DNA of 64,000 bases, from contig OY987247.1 in the NCBI GenBank assembly GCA_963920765.1, positions 18,882,471 through 18,946,470 of the forward strand. The letters are read 5' to 3'. A program made the position numbers and the translations under genes. Below the pieces are notes generated by a model. It saw only the letters and a program-made list of their open reading frames with translations. It was not told where the DNA came from and did no database searches. The DNA is from Ulota crispa. Taxonomy: Eukaryota > Streptophyta > Bryopsida > Orthotrichales > Orthotrichaceae. Below, piece after piece: positions 38,790 to 51,345 of the stretch. Each line of letters begins with the position of its first letter. Within the stretch, counting starts at the first letter, position 1.

Positions 38790-41700
38790 AGGTGGCCGTC
38801 CATCTCTAAGCTCTCAAGAACCCTGGACTGCTGAGACAATAAAACGTCATGCACAAGGGAGACTCTATGATGTTGCTCACCAGACCGCCTTCAATAGGGA
38901 GACTACTGAAACAAGATTGGTTCATGCACATTCCAAGGGCAATCGAGGGGGATCTACAGACTCTTACAAGAAAACATTCTGATCTAGGAACAAGGCTTTT
39001 GCAGTGAGGGACTCATCCGCTAAGGTCCACCGTGTTACTAGACCTCTTGCCTCCATTCTAAGGTCCGGTGAAGTTGGAATGTCAATGCCAGCTCCAAAGA
39101 AGTCAGAACTGCTGTTGACGTTGTCGGGCTAAGTATTCCTCGTGATGCCCTGATGTCTACTTCCATCGACATTCTTTGGGACACTGTTGTTGACATTGTT
39201 GCGGGGCGCAAAGGACATTTGGGAGGACCATCTTGCACATTGTCGATGCAAAGGGGGTCCAAGACAGGCAATGACAATTCCACTACTCCTAGTGCAAAGG
39301 AGATTCGCGGCTCAACAGGAACAGGGAATGGTGTATTTTTGCAATCACCCATCTCTGGGCGGATTGGAAGAATCGTTGTCACACAATTGCCAATATCTGC
39401 TGCCACTCACGCATAACATGGGAAATGACCAATGGAGGCCTACTCCACTACTTCAAACTATCATACCAAAGAAGAAGAGGATGACAACGGCATTTCTTCA
39501 TTGGACCCGCTTGCGGAGTTCTATGTATAATTTCTACCGCACCTTCAGGGCATATGCCTTACTCTTGTTTGGAAATCTAGCAGGGAGGGGTGTGTGGAGG
39601 TGTTTTCCTTTGGTTAATGTGCTTCCTAATTCTAGTCCACTAACACGGTGTGCACTTGGTATACAATGCAGCAACCGAAGCGCGAGAAGAGATGCTACAC
39701 CTCCAAGCAATGCTGGAAGGCCCTTGAGGAACTTCAACTACTGTCAAGAAGGCCACTTTGTGTTCAATTGAAGGAAGATTTCTGCAAAGACTTCAATCTC
39801 AGCCGCTTTGTATCAACCTCTACAAGCTAAAAATTGGCAAACACGTTCATCTAGCCGAAGTGGAGGATGTTTTTGGGCTAGATAAAAGCTGAAATGGCTA
39901 CGACTTGGAAGAGAGGTTATCCACTGCCGAACGCCTAGAGGTGGAGGCCCTGTATTGTATATGTTACCAAAAGGAGTCTCTTGCCCATCATGTTGCAAAG
40001 GAATTTGCGATGGGGTGGGTATTAGAACACAAAAAAAAGAAGAAGGTGGATTGGGCTGAGTTTGCCACGGAGATAAACCATCTCTAGCAAACAAATTACA
40101 AGGTGAGAGTCAAAATGTGGCTCTTGCGCCTTCAAGCAATAGATCAGACCGCCATGGTAGTAGCGTCTAAACTAGATGCTATTGTTAACGGCGGGGGAGG
40201 TGGGACCATGAAAGCCAAAGTCCCCAAGGCATTTGAGCACAACGAGGATGTTCTGGTCAACAACGGAAACAAGAAAGTGTAGGAGTTTGCCTTCACAATG
40301 TTGACATTTGACTTTGACATGTTAGCTTCCATGTAACTATAGCTCCTTCTTATGCTTTCTTTCAAAGTTGTCGTCCTCGTTATCACTTGCACCTGCACGT
40401 TAGAGTTTCCAACATGCACCTCGCATTTTGTTATGGCGCGGTCACCATCACTTGTGTATGTTATATGGCAGGAACTCCGAGATGGAGTCAGTCCTCAGCA
40501 AGGTCAAGACAAATGTTGACTTCCATATGGAGGAGGCAGACAAGATTGCGTCTAGACTTATTGATGACAAAAAAGAATCTCCCTTCTACATTGCAATTGT
40601 GGACTAGTTGGTGAAGCAATTTGCCAAGTTTGGCACAATGTTTGATCTCCCTCATGATGGCAATTTTGAGGGGTGGCAGGAGAAGGTTGTTGGAGACGGA
40701 CTCATGCACGATATACTTAGGAACAACCTCAAAGAGCACTCAAACCTCTTGCTGCGGAAACAATTGCTGGCGGATGAGCAAGAACAAACAAGTTATTGTC
40801 TAAAGGCATTGAGCCAATACCTCATGGCCTTGCAAGCAGAGCAAACCACCCTGCAATCGAGCCATCTTGGCTGTGTCATGCACCCATCGCCCATTCTTGC
40901 ACTTGGCCTAGACCTCCCATCAATGCTGGACTTTGGCATCATGCTAGCATCACCGGCGTGTGCCGTCTATACGGATGGATTTCCATACTGGCATGCCCTT
41001 ATCTGCAGCTGCAAACACCTGTACCATCTATAGTGCGCTACAAAATGGTTCAAAGACACTTCCAATTGCGCGGTGGTGGAATGCGGTCGTCTCTCACCCA
41101 TGTGGTTGAAAGCATGTGGATTTGCAAGCTTGGAAGACAAAGACCAAAGTGTGGCAACACATGAAAGTTTAAGCCTGGGTGTTGTGCTTGCACATGTGCA
41201 TCTCCGAGCAACAAGAGATTTTACAGCCACTGGTAAACCTTCATACCCCTGCACATGTTGGTTTTCATAGCCTAAAAGTTTAACTATATTCTAAGATCTT
41301 GTGTATGATTTTTTGTAGTTTGTCAGATACGTTGTTTCCATTGAATTTAACTTCATGTGTGTTGAGCAGGTTCTAATATGTTTGGGCAAGGCGCACCAAG
41401 TGCTTCCGCTTTAGGCGGTACGTTCTCCCCACCTATAGTGCAACCCGAAGACACGGCTGGGTGGCTTCAGGGGCAGGGTGGTTCCTAGACATTGGGCTCC
41501 AACTTGACACACATACACCCTGCTGCAACTCTACCCTCTTTTTACCCACCTGCACCTACAATAGGTCTTGTCCAAGACATTCCTATTGCACGGACCCAGT
41601 TGACAAAGAAAACGGTGACGGAGACTACTTCAACTCAAGGGGGAGACGTCCTCAACAAGGGCGACGTTAGCCTTGATTGTAATGCAATGGGGGATGGCAA

Positions 41701-42415
41701 TGACTTACTCACCGACGAGGAGTTCTTGGTCCTGCATGCACAACCGGTGGCAGATGACATGCAGGTGGGTCTCTATTTGTTGCCTCAAGTGTTTATTGCA
41801 ATGTGCAATTTCATTCCAACATGAAGAAGATTTCTCATCTAGTGCCCTTTTTGTATGGTGCCTACCTCCAGAGGTTAACGCTAGAGCAGAAACTGCAACA
41901 ACAAGGAAAGCAGCAGTAGATTCCGCTTCAGAATACCCCTTTGCTAACTGCCATCTAGTGCCCCGTAAGGATGCCTACATTGAGTTTTTTGAGGAAGAAT
42001 CAATGAAGGAATTGCTAAAGGTGCATACAGGTATGGAAAAGTCCCACACTACTTTCACTTTCTCATTTTATTTATGGTTTACTCAGCCTATAGCGTGCGG
42101 AACTAAGCTCCAGCTATGCACCATTCCATTTTTGTAGAACTTTACGCGGTTGGGAAAGCTTTGGCAGCTGCAGTATCAAATGTTATTTGTTTGGAAAATC
42201 CAATGGTACTGTCGCCCAGAAACCAAAATAGCAGCTTCTAGGCTATTGCTGACTGTAGCAGCAGCCCCCCTTATTTGCACCAGGACTCTACATTGCCTGA
42301 GATCAGCAGATCTCTACGGTCATTGAAGGCAGCGGCGGTTCTTGCGACAGCTCTGGCAATGAAGGGCCCTCGCGGTGGATGTGGACCAAAAAAAGCAAAG
42401 GTAACAAGGAAGTAA
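38790..42415 (+). pseudogene. Multi-exon gene fossil of unknown family
   Basis: Protein-like frames join through phase-correct introns. The first block, 38790-39130, contains TAETIKRHAQGRLYDVAHQT. The frame then shifts to LMSTSIDILWDTVVDIVAG and EEEDDNGISSLDPLAEFYV. From about 39825 it reads KLKIGKHVHLAEVEDVFGLD, stop, then DLEERLSTAERLEVEAL and VPKAFEHNEDVLV. Intron 40333-40471 joins to MESVLSKVKTNVDFHMEEAD, a stop at 40605, and QFAKFGTMFDLPHDGNF. A block from about 41034 (ECGRLSPMWLKACGFASLED) joins through intron 41233-41369 to a P/T-rich stretch. Introns 41764-41872 and 42031-42137 lead to AYIEFFEEESMKELLK and ELYAVGKALAAAVSNV, ending in a basic tail and TAA at 42413. It has at least seven stops and two or more frameshifts. 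I do not recognise the family. The introns indicate a normal gene copy or a gene carried by a DNA element, and exclude a processed copy. Confidence 0.55.
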
Positions 42416-43921
42416 TAATGGAATCAGGGTCTTTGTCGTTGGCACTCCAAATGTGCACCTGATGCACGGGCGGCTCACTCCATAGAGACTTACTCCAAGG
42501 TGCAGCAATTATTGCTGGTGGTCGCCAAGTGTGATTGTTGTTGTTGTTGTAGCACGGTCTCCATGTCATCTTCCGTTACAGCCTTTGAGGGCTTCCTTGA
42601 AATGGAGAAGCGTTTCGATTGTCCCATAGTTTTGTACTATTCTAAAGGAGTGTATGCCATTGTGGTTATTTGAAAGCTATTGCTACCACGTCGGCAATGT
42701 AAAGTTCCAACACTCCTTCTGAAAGTGTTGTGTGTGTTATGTTTCATTACTTGTATGTGGTAACCACCATATTCATTAAAATGGGAGTTTTCTAGTGAAA
42801 TGAGAGTTTTCTTGAAGCACTTAACATCCTAATTTCATAAGAATAAGGGAGTCTAACCTAAGAGAATCACCACAAACATATGGATATAGTTATCAATTCA
42901 TTACATACTAAAGAACATGCCATTTTCCAAGAGAAAATCTTATCAATACCAAATATTACTTGTGTAATCATGAAGGAAGTAATGCCTATAATAAACTAAG
43001 GAGTATAATTTGGAAATGATAGAAAACATTGATAGGCGTATTTTATTGCAAATTGGATACCAGTGTACACAACATGAAAAGATCAAGCAATGCACATTAC
43101 TACAAACTCTACATAACTATGCATTTTGATAGACAGATAGAGTAATTGATCTCTTGATCCTACACCTAAAAATGTGACCTACTCTTCAACTTCTCTAGTG
43201 CCCTAAAAATTTTAGGTCCACGACTATATCCAAAATTATTCCCTCCAAAAAACTGATGGTATTGTAGAATTTGCATCTTCAAGGACTTTTCTTTCCAAGC
43301 GTTCCAAGAACGTTTGCCAATAGGAGGATTATAACTATTATGAGTCACGCATTGGCATTTTCCAATAGCTCTAAACCAAGATTGTGGCAAAGGAGGCGGT
43401 TTATATTTTGACAATGTCGGATTTCCTTAATTGATGTCAACAATTGTTGGCAAAATCTTTGTGCACTATACAAACAAATAGAATTAGAAATGTACAATCC
43501 TGCATACTCAACAAATTAAAAGTTATATTTGGAATAAAAAGAAATGAAAGCACCCAAACCTAAGCAAAGGGTTCAAGTGTAAGATCTCTTTGTTGTAGAC
43601 TATTTGATGAGGCATAGAATTCCTCCCAATTGGACTCTGAGGTGAATGGGATCAAATTTGTGACCTCAATGGCAATGGTGAGCACAGAGGAAGAGGACGT
43701 TTCCCACCATTTGGTGGACTGTCAACAACACCTTCATCCACATCCATTGTGGAGTAATCCATTGTTGATTGTGCAATGGTTGTAGAAAACATGACAAAGC
43801 CAAGAACCTGTTGCAAAATAACAAAATGATCATAGTGCAGCACTAAACCAAAAAATGCAACATAAAAATAATCATAATGGATTCAATGATATGAAGACTA
43901 AGACTAAGCTTAAAATAAAAC
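42416..43921. other. Gene-free stretch before the hAT fossil
   Basis: 42530-42552 is a short 'ttg' microsatellite. Minus-strand frames at 43414-43166 and 43843-43652 have no recognisable domain. The N-terminal zinc finger and catalytic region of the hAT transposase to the right are not visible here. Confidence 0.4.
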
Positions 43922-45440
43922 ATGAAATGCTACAAAGGAATAGTAGTACAAAATATGTCAGTTGGAGACCAAGCATTTGCCTCATCTTTGTCTGAGTTCC
44001 AAGCTTTCCGAGAGGGGCAAGACCAATTTGCTGGACTCCCAAGGGTTCACAATTTAAATTTGGAACCCCATGAATGGTGGGATCTTCTTGGAGCTGGTGC
44101 TTGTACTCTTGTACCGATTGCCAAAAGGATCCTTGCACAAGTATGCTCTGCATCATTATGCAAACGCAATTGGAGTATGTACTCCTTTGTTCACAACAAG
44201 GCCTGCAATAGATTGACATCAGAGCGCAAAGAAATTGATTTATATTTATACAAATTCCAAGACCCTGAAGGATAGGGCTGCAGCTGATCCAACAAGGTGG
44301 TATACCAGGAACATGATATTAGAAGACTCCATGACAGAAGAAATTGATGGTCTAGACCGTGGATGTGTTCTCTCCAACCCCGATAATGACGACTCCAATG
44401 AAGGCGGTGGCCCATTTCGTACGGATAGTGGGGGGCAGGGAAGGCGTACCCTAATTGACGAGTTTGTATTTGACTTCAATGAGGAGGATACCATTGGCAA
44501 TGGCCATGAGGGACTCAAACAAAGACCACCGAATATTCCACATGCATGGATTGATGTACCAAGTGGGAGAAATACAGAAGAGGACATTGTGGCAAAAACT
44601 CAACCAAGTCTAGACACTCATGACAAACAAGTAGCCACTTTAACATTACCAGGTGGTATTCATGTTCAAGGAGAATGCAAACATGATGAGGTTGTACCAC
44701 CAGCATTGCATGCTGAAAATGCTCATATAGAAGGGCCCTCTTGTATCCCTGCAATGGATATGCCTTCTCCACATGAAGTCTCAATTGGAGTGCGACACAA
44801 AATGCTCATACTAGACAATCCACCAATTCCAAATTTGTCAAGGCCGTCTTCTTCTGAGGTTCATCCTGCTGCACCATCTTTGTTGATAGGCACACAGTTG
44901 ACTAATCTCTTTCTAACTCTAAATATGCTAGAGTGTAGGACTTCAAACCGAGCTTCATCCCGCCTAGGTGTATATCCAAACAATCCATCTAAGCGTCCTC
45001 ATCAATAAGGTACTACTAGTGAACATGTGAATAAAAGAGGACCGCAAAGGTTGCAAAGAGGACATGCGGCATCCCAACCATTTGACTCTGTAGGGATGCC
45101 CAATACAAATGGGGTGATGGATGCAATCGGGCAAAGACCTATTCGGATAGTATCCTCCATTGTTTGTCCTTCTCCTTCTACTAACCTTGTTTCCCTTCTT
45201 GATGCATCAAGTGAAAGTGGCAGTGCTAGATCCAGCAAGATGATGCTTCCAAATCTGTTGGGGCTATGTTCAGTGACTCAGATGAAGGTCCAGGAGATAG
45301 TGATTATAGAGTGCCGCAACAAATTCCAATACTTGGACTTGGCGACAATCAAACTACTATCAAAGAGGGTAATGTAGTTATTTCCAAGCGCAACCTTAGG
45401 CACGGAAATTGTCGAACGATCCTATGTGGAAGAGAACGAC
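43922..45440 (+). pseudogene. hAT-superfamily transposase, C-terminal fossil
   Basis: 43922-44240 encodes the hAT C-terminal dimerisation region: EWWDLLGAGACTLVPIAKRI, SASLCKRNWSMYSFVHNKAC and NRLTSERKEIDLYLY. These match the W-x-G...A..(I/V)L...SS..ER.WS.....H.K..NRL pattern of the family. A one-base loss near 44245 moves the frame to NSKTLKDRAAADPTRWYTRN, which continues as an acidic, low-complexity tail to 45008 (TAA) and, in the same frame, to about 45255. A second frameshift leads to MFSDSDEGPGDSDYRVPQQ. The catalytic core upstream is missing, so only the C-terminal third survives. The long acidic tail is unusual for hAT proteins and may be a fusion. Confidence 0.75.
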
Positions 45441-47218
45441 GTCTTCATGTTCTCATGAGCAAGGATTTAGGATGCTCATTGTTCATCATCCTATGTGCCA
45501 GTTTTGGCATTATTATAAATAATCACTCTTGCTTCTTTCACTCTCATATTCTCATGAAGCAATGAAGGATGTGCATAATTGCCTTTCACATCCCTTTTGT
45601 AGATTATGTCCATGTGTTTTTATACTAGTCTATAATAGATCTTTTCCCCTAAAATTTAAAACAAACATCGCTTCTGCAATATTTCATTCTTTGCATAAAG
45701 GACAGTGGGTTGAAATTTGTAGAGCTTCATTACATTTGGGCTCGTGGAGTACTCATAAAACATAGAGGTGGTTTTGGTTTAGGGTTCAGAGTTTAACCCT
45801 CTGAAGGACCATACTTTTCTCTATGTCAATATCAATGCAAAATGCCACTTTTATGAGGTTTAGGATTCAAAGTTTAGGGTTTAGGGATTAGGAAAATGCA
45901 ACTAAAAGGTCCTTGCCTAGGGTGATGAGACTACAACAGTTAATTGTGGAGATCAGCTCTTTCCAAATGATGCAGAGTGACACATTTTAATTTAAATAAC
46001 AAAAAATATAATCTGTGATGACCACACAATTCATGCACTCATACGCCTTTCACCCTTGATTTTTTTAAGGTTCAAGGTTTAGGATTGCAATATGATTTCT
46101 CCATGTACAACATCCATTTAAGGTATAGGTAGTTCAGTGTTTAGGTACTTTAAGGTTTAGGATTTAGGAATTTTAAAAAAATTGCAAGTTTGTAACCATA
46201 CATACAACAGTTGACAAATGGAAAAAGGGTTTAGGGTAGATATAGGTTTAGGGTGACTGAAATCACTAAATGTGTGAGCATTTAATTATTGAAATGAAAT
46301 ATGCTAATCCAAAATTTTGGACAATTGCAAAATTATGATACACAATCTATTTAATTTGATTTAATTGATTTCCCAACATATATAAAATCAATTAAACCAA
46401 ATGGCTTCTATGATTATTTTAGAGTGTACAACCCGTCATTGACTATAAACAAAAACAATCAAAATGGCTAAATCCTAAACCTCATCAATTTAAATTGAAT
46501 CACTCTAAGTTTCTCTTTTACAGCTTACTTTGAATGCCAGATTAAAATCCTAATATTGAAACAATGTACATTACAAAGAATTAGACCGGCTTAGGGTTCA
46601 AGGTTTGGGGTACACTTGTACACGCAATCTTAAGCAAATGTTTGTAAGTAACTAAGGGTTCAGGGTAACTTCAACATCAAATGACGAAATTAACATATAA
46701 CTGCATGCCCACATAGGTCTTTGCTTTCCCAACCTTTAGTAAAGCTCTCAGAAAATCACAGGAAATAGTTCACAAATACATACATTTCCAAAGGCCAAAG
46801 CAACAAAGCCCAATCTTTCCCCCAACTAGACAACTGTCTTTCAAGAGTTCAGGCGTAGTTTGAAAAAGGTCAAAGCACATGTTGTATTTCTAATACTTTT
46901 GTTGAATTTTGCATATTAGCATACAAACTTTGATCCTTTGAAATACACTTCACAGTTGGAATTAATTGAATGACATACCACAAAACAGTTCATTACAAAC
47001 ATCTTGAAAACGGTCAACAAAACATTTATTTATTTATGTAAAGAGGAACGTACAGAACGTTGCATTCCTAGAAGAATGCAAGCATTGCTACACATCTATT
47101 TTGCCACTATTATAATGGAGAAATAGACCCTAGTAGCTAGTGCTACGTTGTCCAACCCAAAATTTGCACTTGAATTGTTATATACTAATATCTAGCCTTC
47201 ATTCCTTGCTTCTTTGTC
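45441..47218. repeat. Gene-free stretch with degenerate TTTAGGG words
   Basis: Plant-telomere-like words cluster here: 'agtttagggtttaggg' at about 45871, and single or variant copies near 45775, 46075, 46150, 46228, 46245, 46590 and 46655. They are scattered, so this is not a true interstitial telomere array. No coding frame is supportable. Confidence 0.5.
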
Positions 47219-48855
47219 CTATAATTCTTGTTCTTTTTGCGCTTTACTGTAGGAACCCATAGGTGGTGTCCAATTTGTTGGAGCCCCACTAAATCGTTGC
47301 ACGGCATGTGTCATTGAGCGTTGTTGCAGTGGATCCTCCTTGCACAGTTCCCCCAATATTGCCTAGAACACCATAAATGCAGTATTATCAAGAATCATCT
47401 CTTCATTTCCTTTGTCTTCCTTCCATACCTTTGCCACAATTTTCCTACGGCATACCCATTTGTGTGCATACCTACACATGGTGGCTTCACCACTCTAGTG
47501 GGAGATATGGAAGGCCCTACCCCTCTGGCCAAGTACATCAATTCTAGTGCCACCCACCAACATTTTTTCCTTGTTGCCAGCAACTGTCCAAGGTCTTGGA
47601 ATTGGTACAACAAAGGGGTTATTTCATTCAGGCGTCTGCCCATTCTCCAATCGCATAGCCCAATCCACATAGTTCTTCCATTATTGTTTGGAAAGTGCAG
47701 CATGATGTTATTTGGCGTGATGTTGTTGTATGGTACCAAATATTGCTGCATTGCCTTGACAATGCAAATCAACACCCACGCAAGTTTAGTGCGGTTGCAT
47801 ATGTATGCCATGATTTGTTTGGCTTCTTCCATCACTTGTAGAGTTGCGTGATATGCAAGCTCTCCAATTTTTTCATAGTCTTTGTTCATGTGATCCAAAT
47901 GAAACATGGCACCCTGGATACCTCCATTCCACCACTATGAATAACATTCCATAGTTGTGTTATTCACAACAAAGAATTTGATGACTCTTGGATGCTTGCA
48001 TGGGCAAACCAATGCCTCAATGGACAACTTCTCCCTAGCCTTCTTCAAATCACCAACATGCAAGGATGTCTTTCCCGGTAATTCCATCATATTGGGAATA
48101 TATTTAGAATTTTGGACGGTAACTCTACGCACCCGTCCATGCCCCCTTTATTTGCTGCTGCTAGAATAGGCATTCACCACCACCCCTTGCTCGAGGAACA
48201 CCACCCTTCCTTCTGCCCCTTGACCTGTGGCCAAGTTTTGAATCTTCTGAAACCACAGAGCAGAGCAAATATCACTTGAGGAGAATCCACGAATTGCATC
48301 GTGCCACCAGTACACCTTCTTGTGCAGCAGCTTCAACGCGCCCACTTTTGGCTCTTCATCCCGTTTGAAGCCTTCTATGTTGTCAACAACTTGGGCCAAG
48401 TTGAAGACACAAGTTTGCACTTGATCATCTAGCCATTTTTGGACGTTCACCTTTGTCTGGTCCTCCAACCACTCGTCCTTGTTCATTGCTATCTAGAACA
48501 AGTGGTGGAGTATTTTCTTAACGGTATCCTCTCCCTGCATTCCGTGCAAGATGTATGCCGTATTTAGTTGCAAGGTGGAGTAATGATCAAAAAAATTCAT
48601 TGCCACTTCTTGCAACCTCCTTGTTGCAATCTTCCTCGGGTGATCCTCAAGGTTTGTAGCTTTGTGCCTCTTTCATTGCTTTTGTTTCTTCCCCTTTGAA
48701 GATTCTCCAGAACCCACAAGATTGACCCCGTTTGGTCCTGCAACCATGGCCTCTGAATTGCCATCTATTGACTCTAGAGATATTTGCACAACTGGATCTC
48801 CAATGCTTGTGAATTAGGCATCCACCTTCTCTTTCAAAAAATCACGCCCCGCCAT
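47219..48855 (-). pseudogene. Kinase-like pseudogene with substituted catalytic motifs
   Basis: One minus-strand frame runs 48855-47395 (487 codons) with stops only at 48814 (TAA), 48673 (TGA), 48493 (TAG), 48148 (TAA) and 47935 (TAG). After one frameshift the last 47 codons continue to TAG at 47219. The N-terminal part (MAGRDFLKEKVDA, VAMNFFDHYSTLQLNTAYIL, DDQVQTCVFNLAQVVDNIE) is a helical region. The C-terminal part follows kinase order: HPRVIKFFVVNN in the N-lobe, YNNITPNNIMLHF at the catalytic loop, IGLCDWRMGRR at the DFG position, WWVALELMYL at APE, and LCKEDPLQQRSM near the end. Against a consensus H-x-D, Y-N-N lacks both His and Asp, and CDW replaces DFG. I recall similar kinase-like ORFs in moss gene predictions, unverified. 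Confidence 0.6.
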
Positions 48856-49085
48856 CAAAATAGAAATCAAATATAATGAAGGATTTAGGTTTTAGGATTT
48901 GCAAAATTTGTAAAACTCCCCGGCCCCTCCTTCACCCGAGCCCCTACCCAAGCACCCGCACTCCCAAGCAAGGATTGAAGACAATCCAAGACAAGGAAGC
49001 ACTGTTAGAGCAGGAGGGATTTGTGCAAATTGAACAAAAAGGGACGTATAAGTACGCAATTCCTGTGGACGGTAGTTTGTGGAGG

Positions 49086-49500
49086 GGACAGGCATGCCAT
49101 TGAGTGGACGAGCAAGTCGTCGAGAAGACGGGCAAGCCATTGAGGGGATGGGCAGTTTGTTGTGGGGACGGGCGCTCCATCTTCATGAGACAGCTGGCCA
49201 TCAAAGGGACACGCAGTTTGTCTTTAAGAGACAATTGGCTATCCAAGCAACAAGCATGCCAACAAGGCAATGGGTGGGCCGTCTTGGCGGCGTGCATGCC
49301 AACAAGGCGATTGGGAGGGGCGTCCAAGCAATGGGCTATCTATCCAACCGACAGGCTCGCCGTCTAGGCAATGGTCGGGCCGTCCAGGCAACAGGCACGC
49401 CAACAAGGTTACGGTTTAGTCCGTTGTGGAGGCTGTCCGAGGAATGGATGTGGAAGTCGTCCAATGAGTGGGCAGGCCGTCCATTGGATACCCTGCAAAG
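49086..49500. repeat. 20-bp minisatellite, copy 1
   Basis: Five successive 20-mers are clear at 49086-49185: 'ggacaggcatgccattgagt', 'ggacgagcaagtcgtcgaga', 'agacgggcaagccattgagg', 'ggatgggcagtttgttgtgg' and 'ggacgggcgctccatcttca'. More diverged units with indels continue to about 49500. Long open frames through it arise because three units make a multiple of three. They are not genes. Confidence 0.75.
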
Positions 49501-49687
49501 ACGGTTGGAGCGACCAAGGGTTAGAATATCTATGGAAATTCCCTCCAGATTGCGACTCTAAAGGAATTTGTACACTTATTGCATTAGCTACAAGAACTGG
49601 CTGGAATTAGGTCAGAACTAACATTTGGTCATTTAATCCCAAGAATATTCCTACAGAACTGACACGCTCATGGAACCCTATGGTCCA

Positions 49688-50268
49688 TTAACCCCTAAAT
49701 GCCCAAGGCACCCTATTTGGGTGTTTACAAAACTTTGAAGCTGGATAAAACCTTATCAAATTACTTTTTCAAATAATATCTTTTGAGCAAAAGTTAGTTT
49801 TGAAGTCTACATCCAACATCAAAAATTTGATTTAAAAATTCAATATTGCTGATTTTTCTACTCAAGATGTTGTACATGGGTGTCCAATGCAATATCTAGT
49901 TTTTTAGTGCTGGAACATCTTGGAAATGAGCTAGAAATACTCTAGAGCTTGGAGAAAAATCCGCACTAGAAATCCATTCAAGAAAAATACAAGAGTATAT
50001 TTTGAACACTGTAAATTAACTGAAGTTAAACATGTAATAATCTTGAACCTCATATTGTAATGATGATAATTTGTTTAGATTTGACATGTGAAATGAGGAT
50101 TAGGAAAATTCAAGCAGCTTTTGCAGAATTGCAACCTTAACACCCTCACATTGAAACATTATAATCTTTTGAACTACAAGTAATACTGTTGAGGGAAGCT
50201 TAGTTGGTTGTTCAGTTCCCTAAAAATGCAAAGAAGTTAAGAAATAGCTTGGGCATTTAAGGGGTTAA
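49688..50268. mobile_element. Second MITE candidate, 581 bp, 20-bp inverted ends
   Basis: 49688-49707 reads TTAACCCCTAAATGCCCAAG. The complement of 50248-50268 is the same with one extra T after the C run. I see no convincing target-site duplication. The interior is AT-rich and non-coding. The ends begin TTAACCC like the element at 34478-35392, so the two may be related. Confidence 0.45.
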
Positions 50269-50512
50269 AGGTTTAAACAACCCAAAGCATCACACTTCTT
50301 AGTTAGGGTTCATGATTGAGCCCGACTAACCATCTCTAGCGCAAGTTTGAGAAGACCCTAAACTGCAAAGTGAGTCATAATCTAAACCCTAAACCCTTAC
50401 ACTTCTAAGTAAAGTTAAAGTGTCATTGTACCATAATCACTATTAAATACATTTAGTTCAAGTTTAAGCCATGTAGCATGTGTTTTTGCTACAGACATAT
50501 ACTTGCCTTTCC

Positions 50513-50752
50513 ATCTTTGAGCAATTACATGAAATTGTGAGCCCTAAAGGGGTCACCAAGGAATTAGCATCAATTGATTCCACAAAAACTCCCACATGAC
50601 CCTCACCCTAAATGGAATTTAATGTGCAAGTTTCAAGTCATTCTAACTATTATTGATATGTGGTTTGAATAGGAACCTCATTACTCTATCTTTGAGCAAT
50701 TACATGAAATTGTGAGCCCTAAGGGGATCACCAAGGAATTAGCATCTATAAA
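50513..50752. repeat. Direct repeat of about 63 bp, spaced 177 bp
   Basis: 'atctttgagcaattacatg' followed by 'aaattgtgagccctaa' and 'tcaccaaggaattagcatc' occurs at 50513 and again at 50690 with only a few differences. The intervening sequence is not repeated. No coding frame is involved. Confidence 0.75.
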
Positions 50753-51154
50753 TTCCACAAAAAGTTGTTTTCTCACTTGTCAGGTCATTCCCCCGGAAGT
50801 AGATGTTTCCACTGAGTTTCAAATAACAAAAAGGGCTTGGTCCTCTTATTGTTGAAGAGTACAAAGGTAGAATTAATAACAAACCCTAAACCATACTAGT
50901 AGGGTCTTATCACTTGAAGGCTTGGAGCTTTGAGTGGCAATTTATGTTGGTTTAGGGAACCCCTAAGGGACCATTGTCCCTTCGGAGGACATGTTGGACT
51001 TTGAGCATGCATGTATGGCTGAACTATTTTGTGTGGTTTTTTGAAACATTTGTGGAAGGTGGGGAATTCAAAGATCTATGTGGGAATCTGCTTTTTTCTT
51101 CAGTTTGACATTTCATGAAGAAGATATGTATGAATTTATAAAAACTTGGGGAGG

Positions 51155-51345
51155 ACTTCCCATCTAGGACTTCGGGCAATCCAAAAACTTCTTTAATTCT
51201 TATTTTTTTTAAACTCAAATTCGAAACTCGTTCTTTATGTTTTTGTAACAGATCAATCATGAGAAGCTTTGAATCATTCAATTTCAATCAATAACATGGT
51301 AGTTTTGAGGAGTTTTTGATTGTGAGCTATTTTGGATTCTCCACT
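51155..51345. repeat. Dispersed repeat, copy 1 (partner near 55685-55860)
   Basis: The order 'aggacttcgggcaatccaa', 'gttcttta' and 'gagctttgaatcattcaatt' is shared with 55685-55860 in the same orientation, with moderate divergence. The two copies bracket the second 20-bp minisatellite and the RING-type fossil. They could be ends of one insertion or 3' flanks of two related gene copies. Confidence 0.5.

Noticed and set aside
45857..45893. True interstitial telomere
   Set aside because: Only about two adjacent TTTAGGG units occur. The others are scattered single words, so it is not an array.
47219..48855. In-frame stops repaired by U-to-C RNA editing
   Set aside because: Such editing is established in organelles of some hornworts, lycophytes and ferns, not in nuclear transcripts. 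A frameshift and lost catalytic residues also point to a pseudogene.
49079..49561. 160-codon plus-strand ORF
   Set aside because: It runs through the 20-bp minisatellite. Three units total 60 bp, so stop-free frames arise by repetition, and there is no domain.
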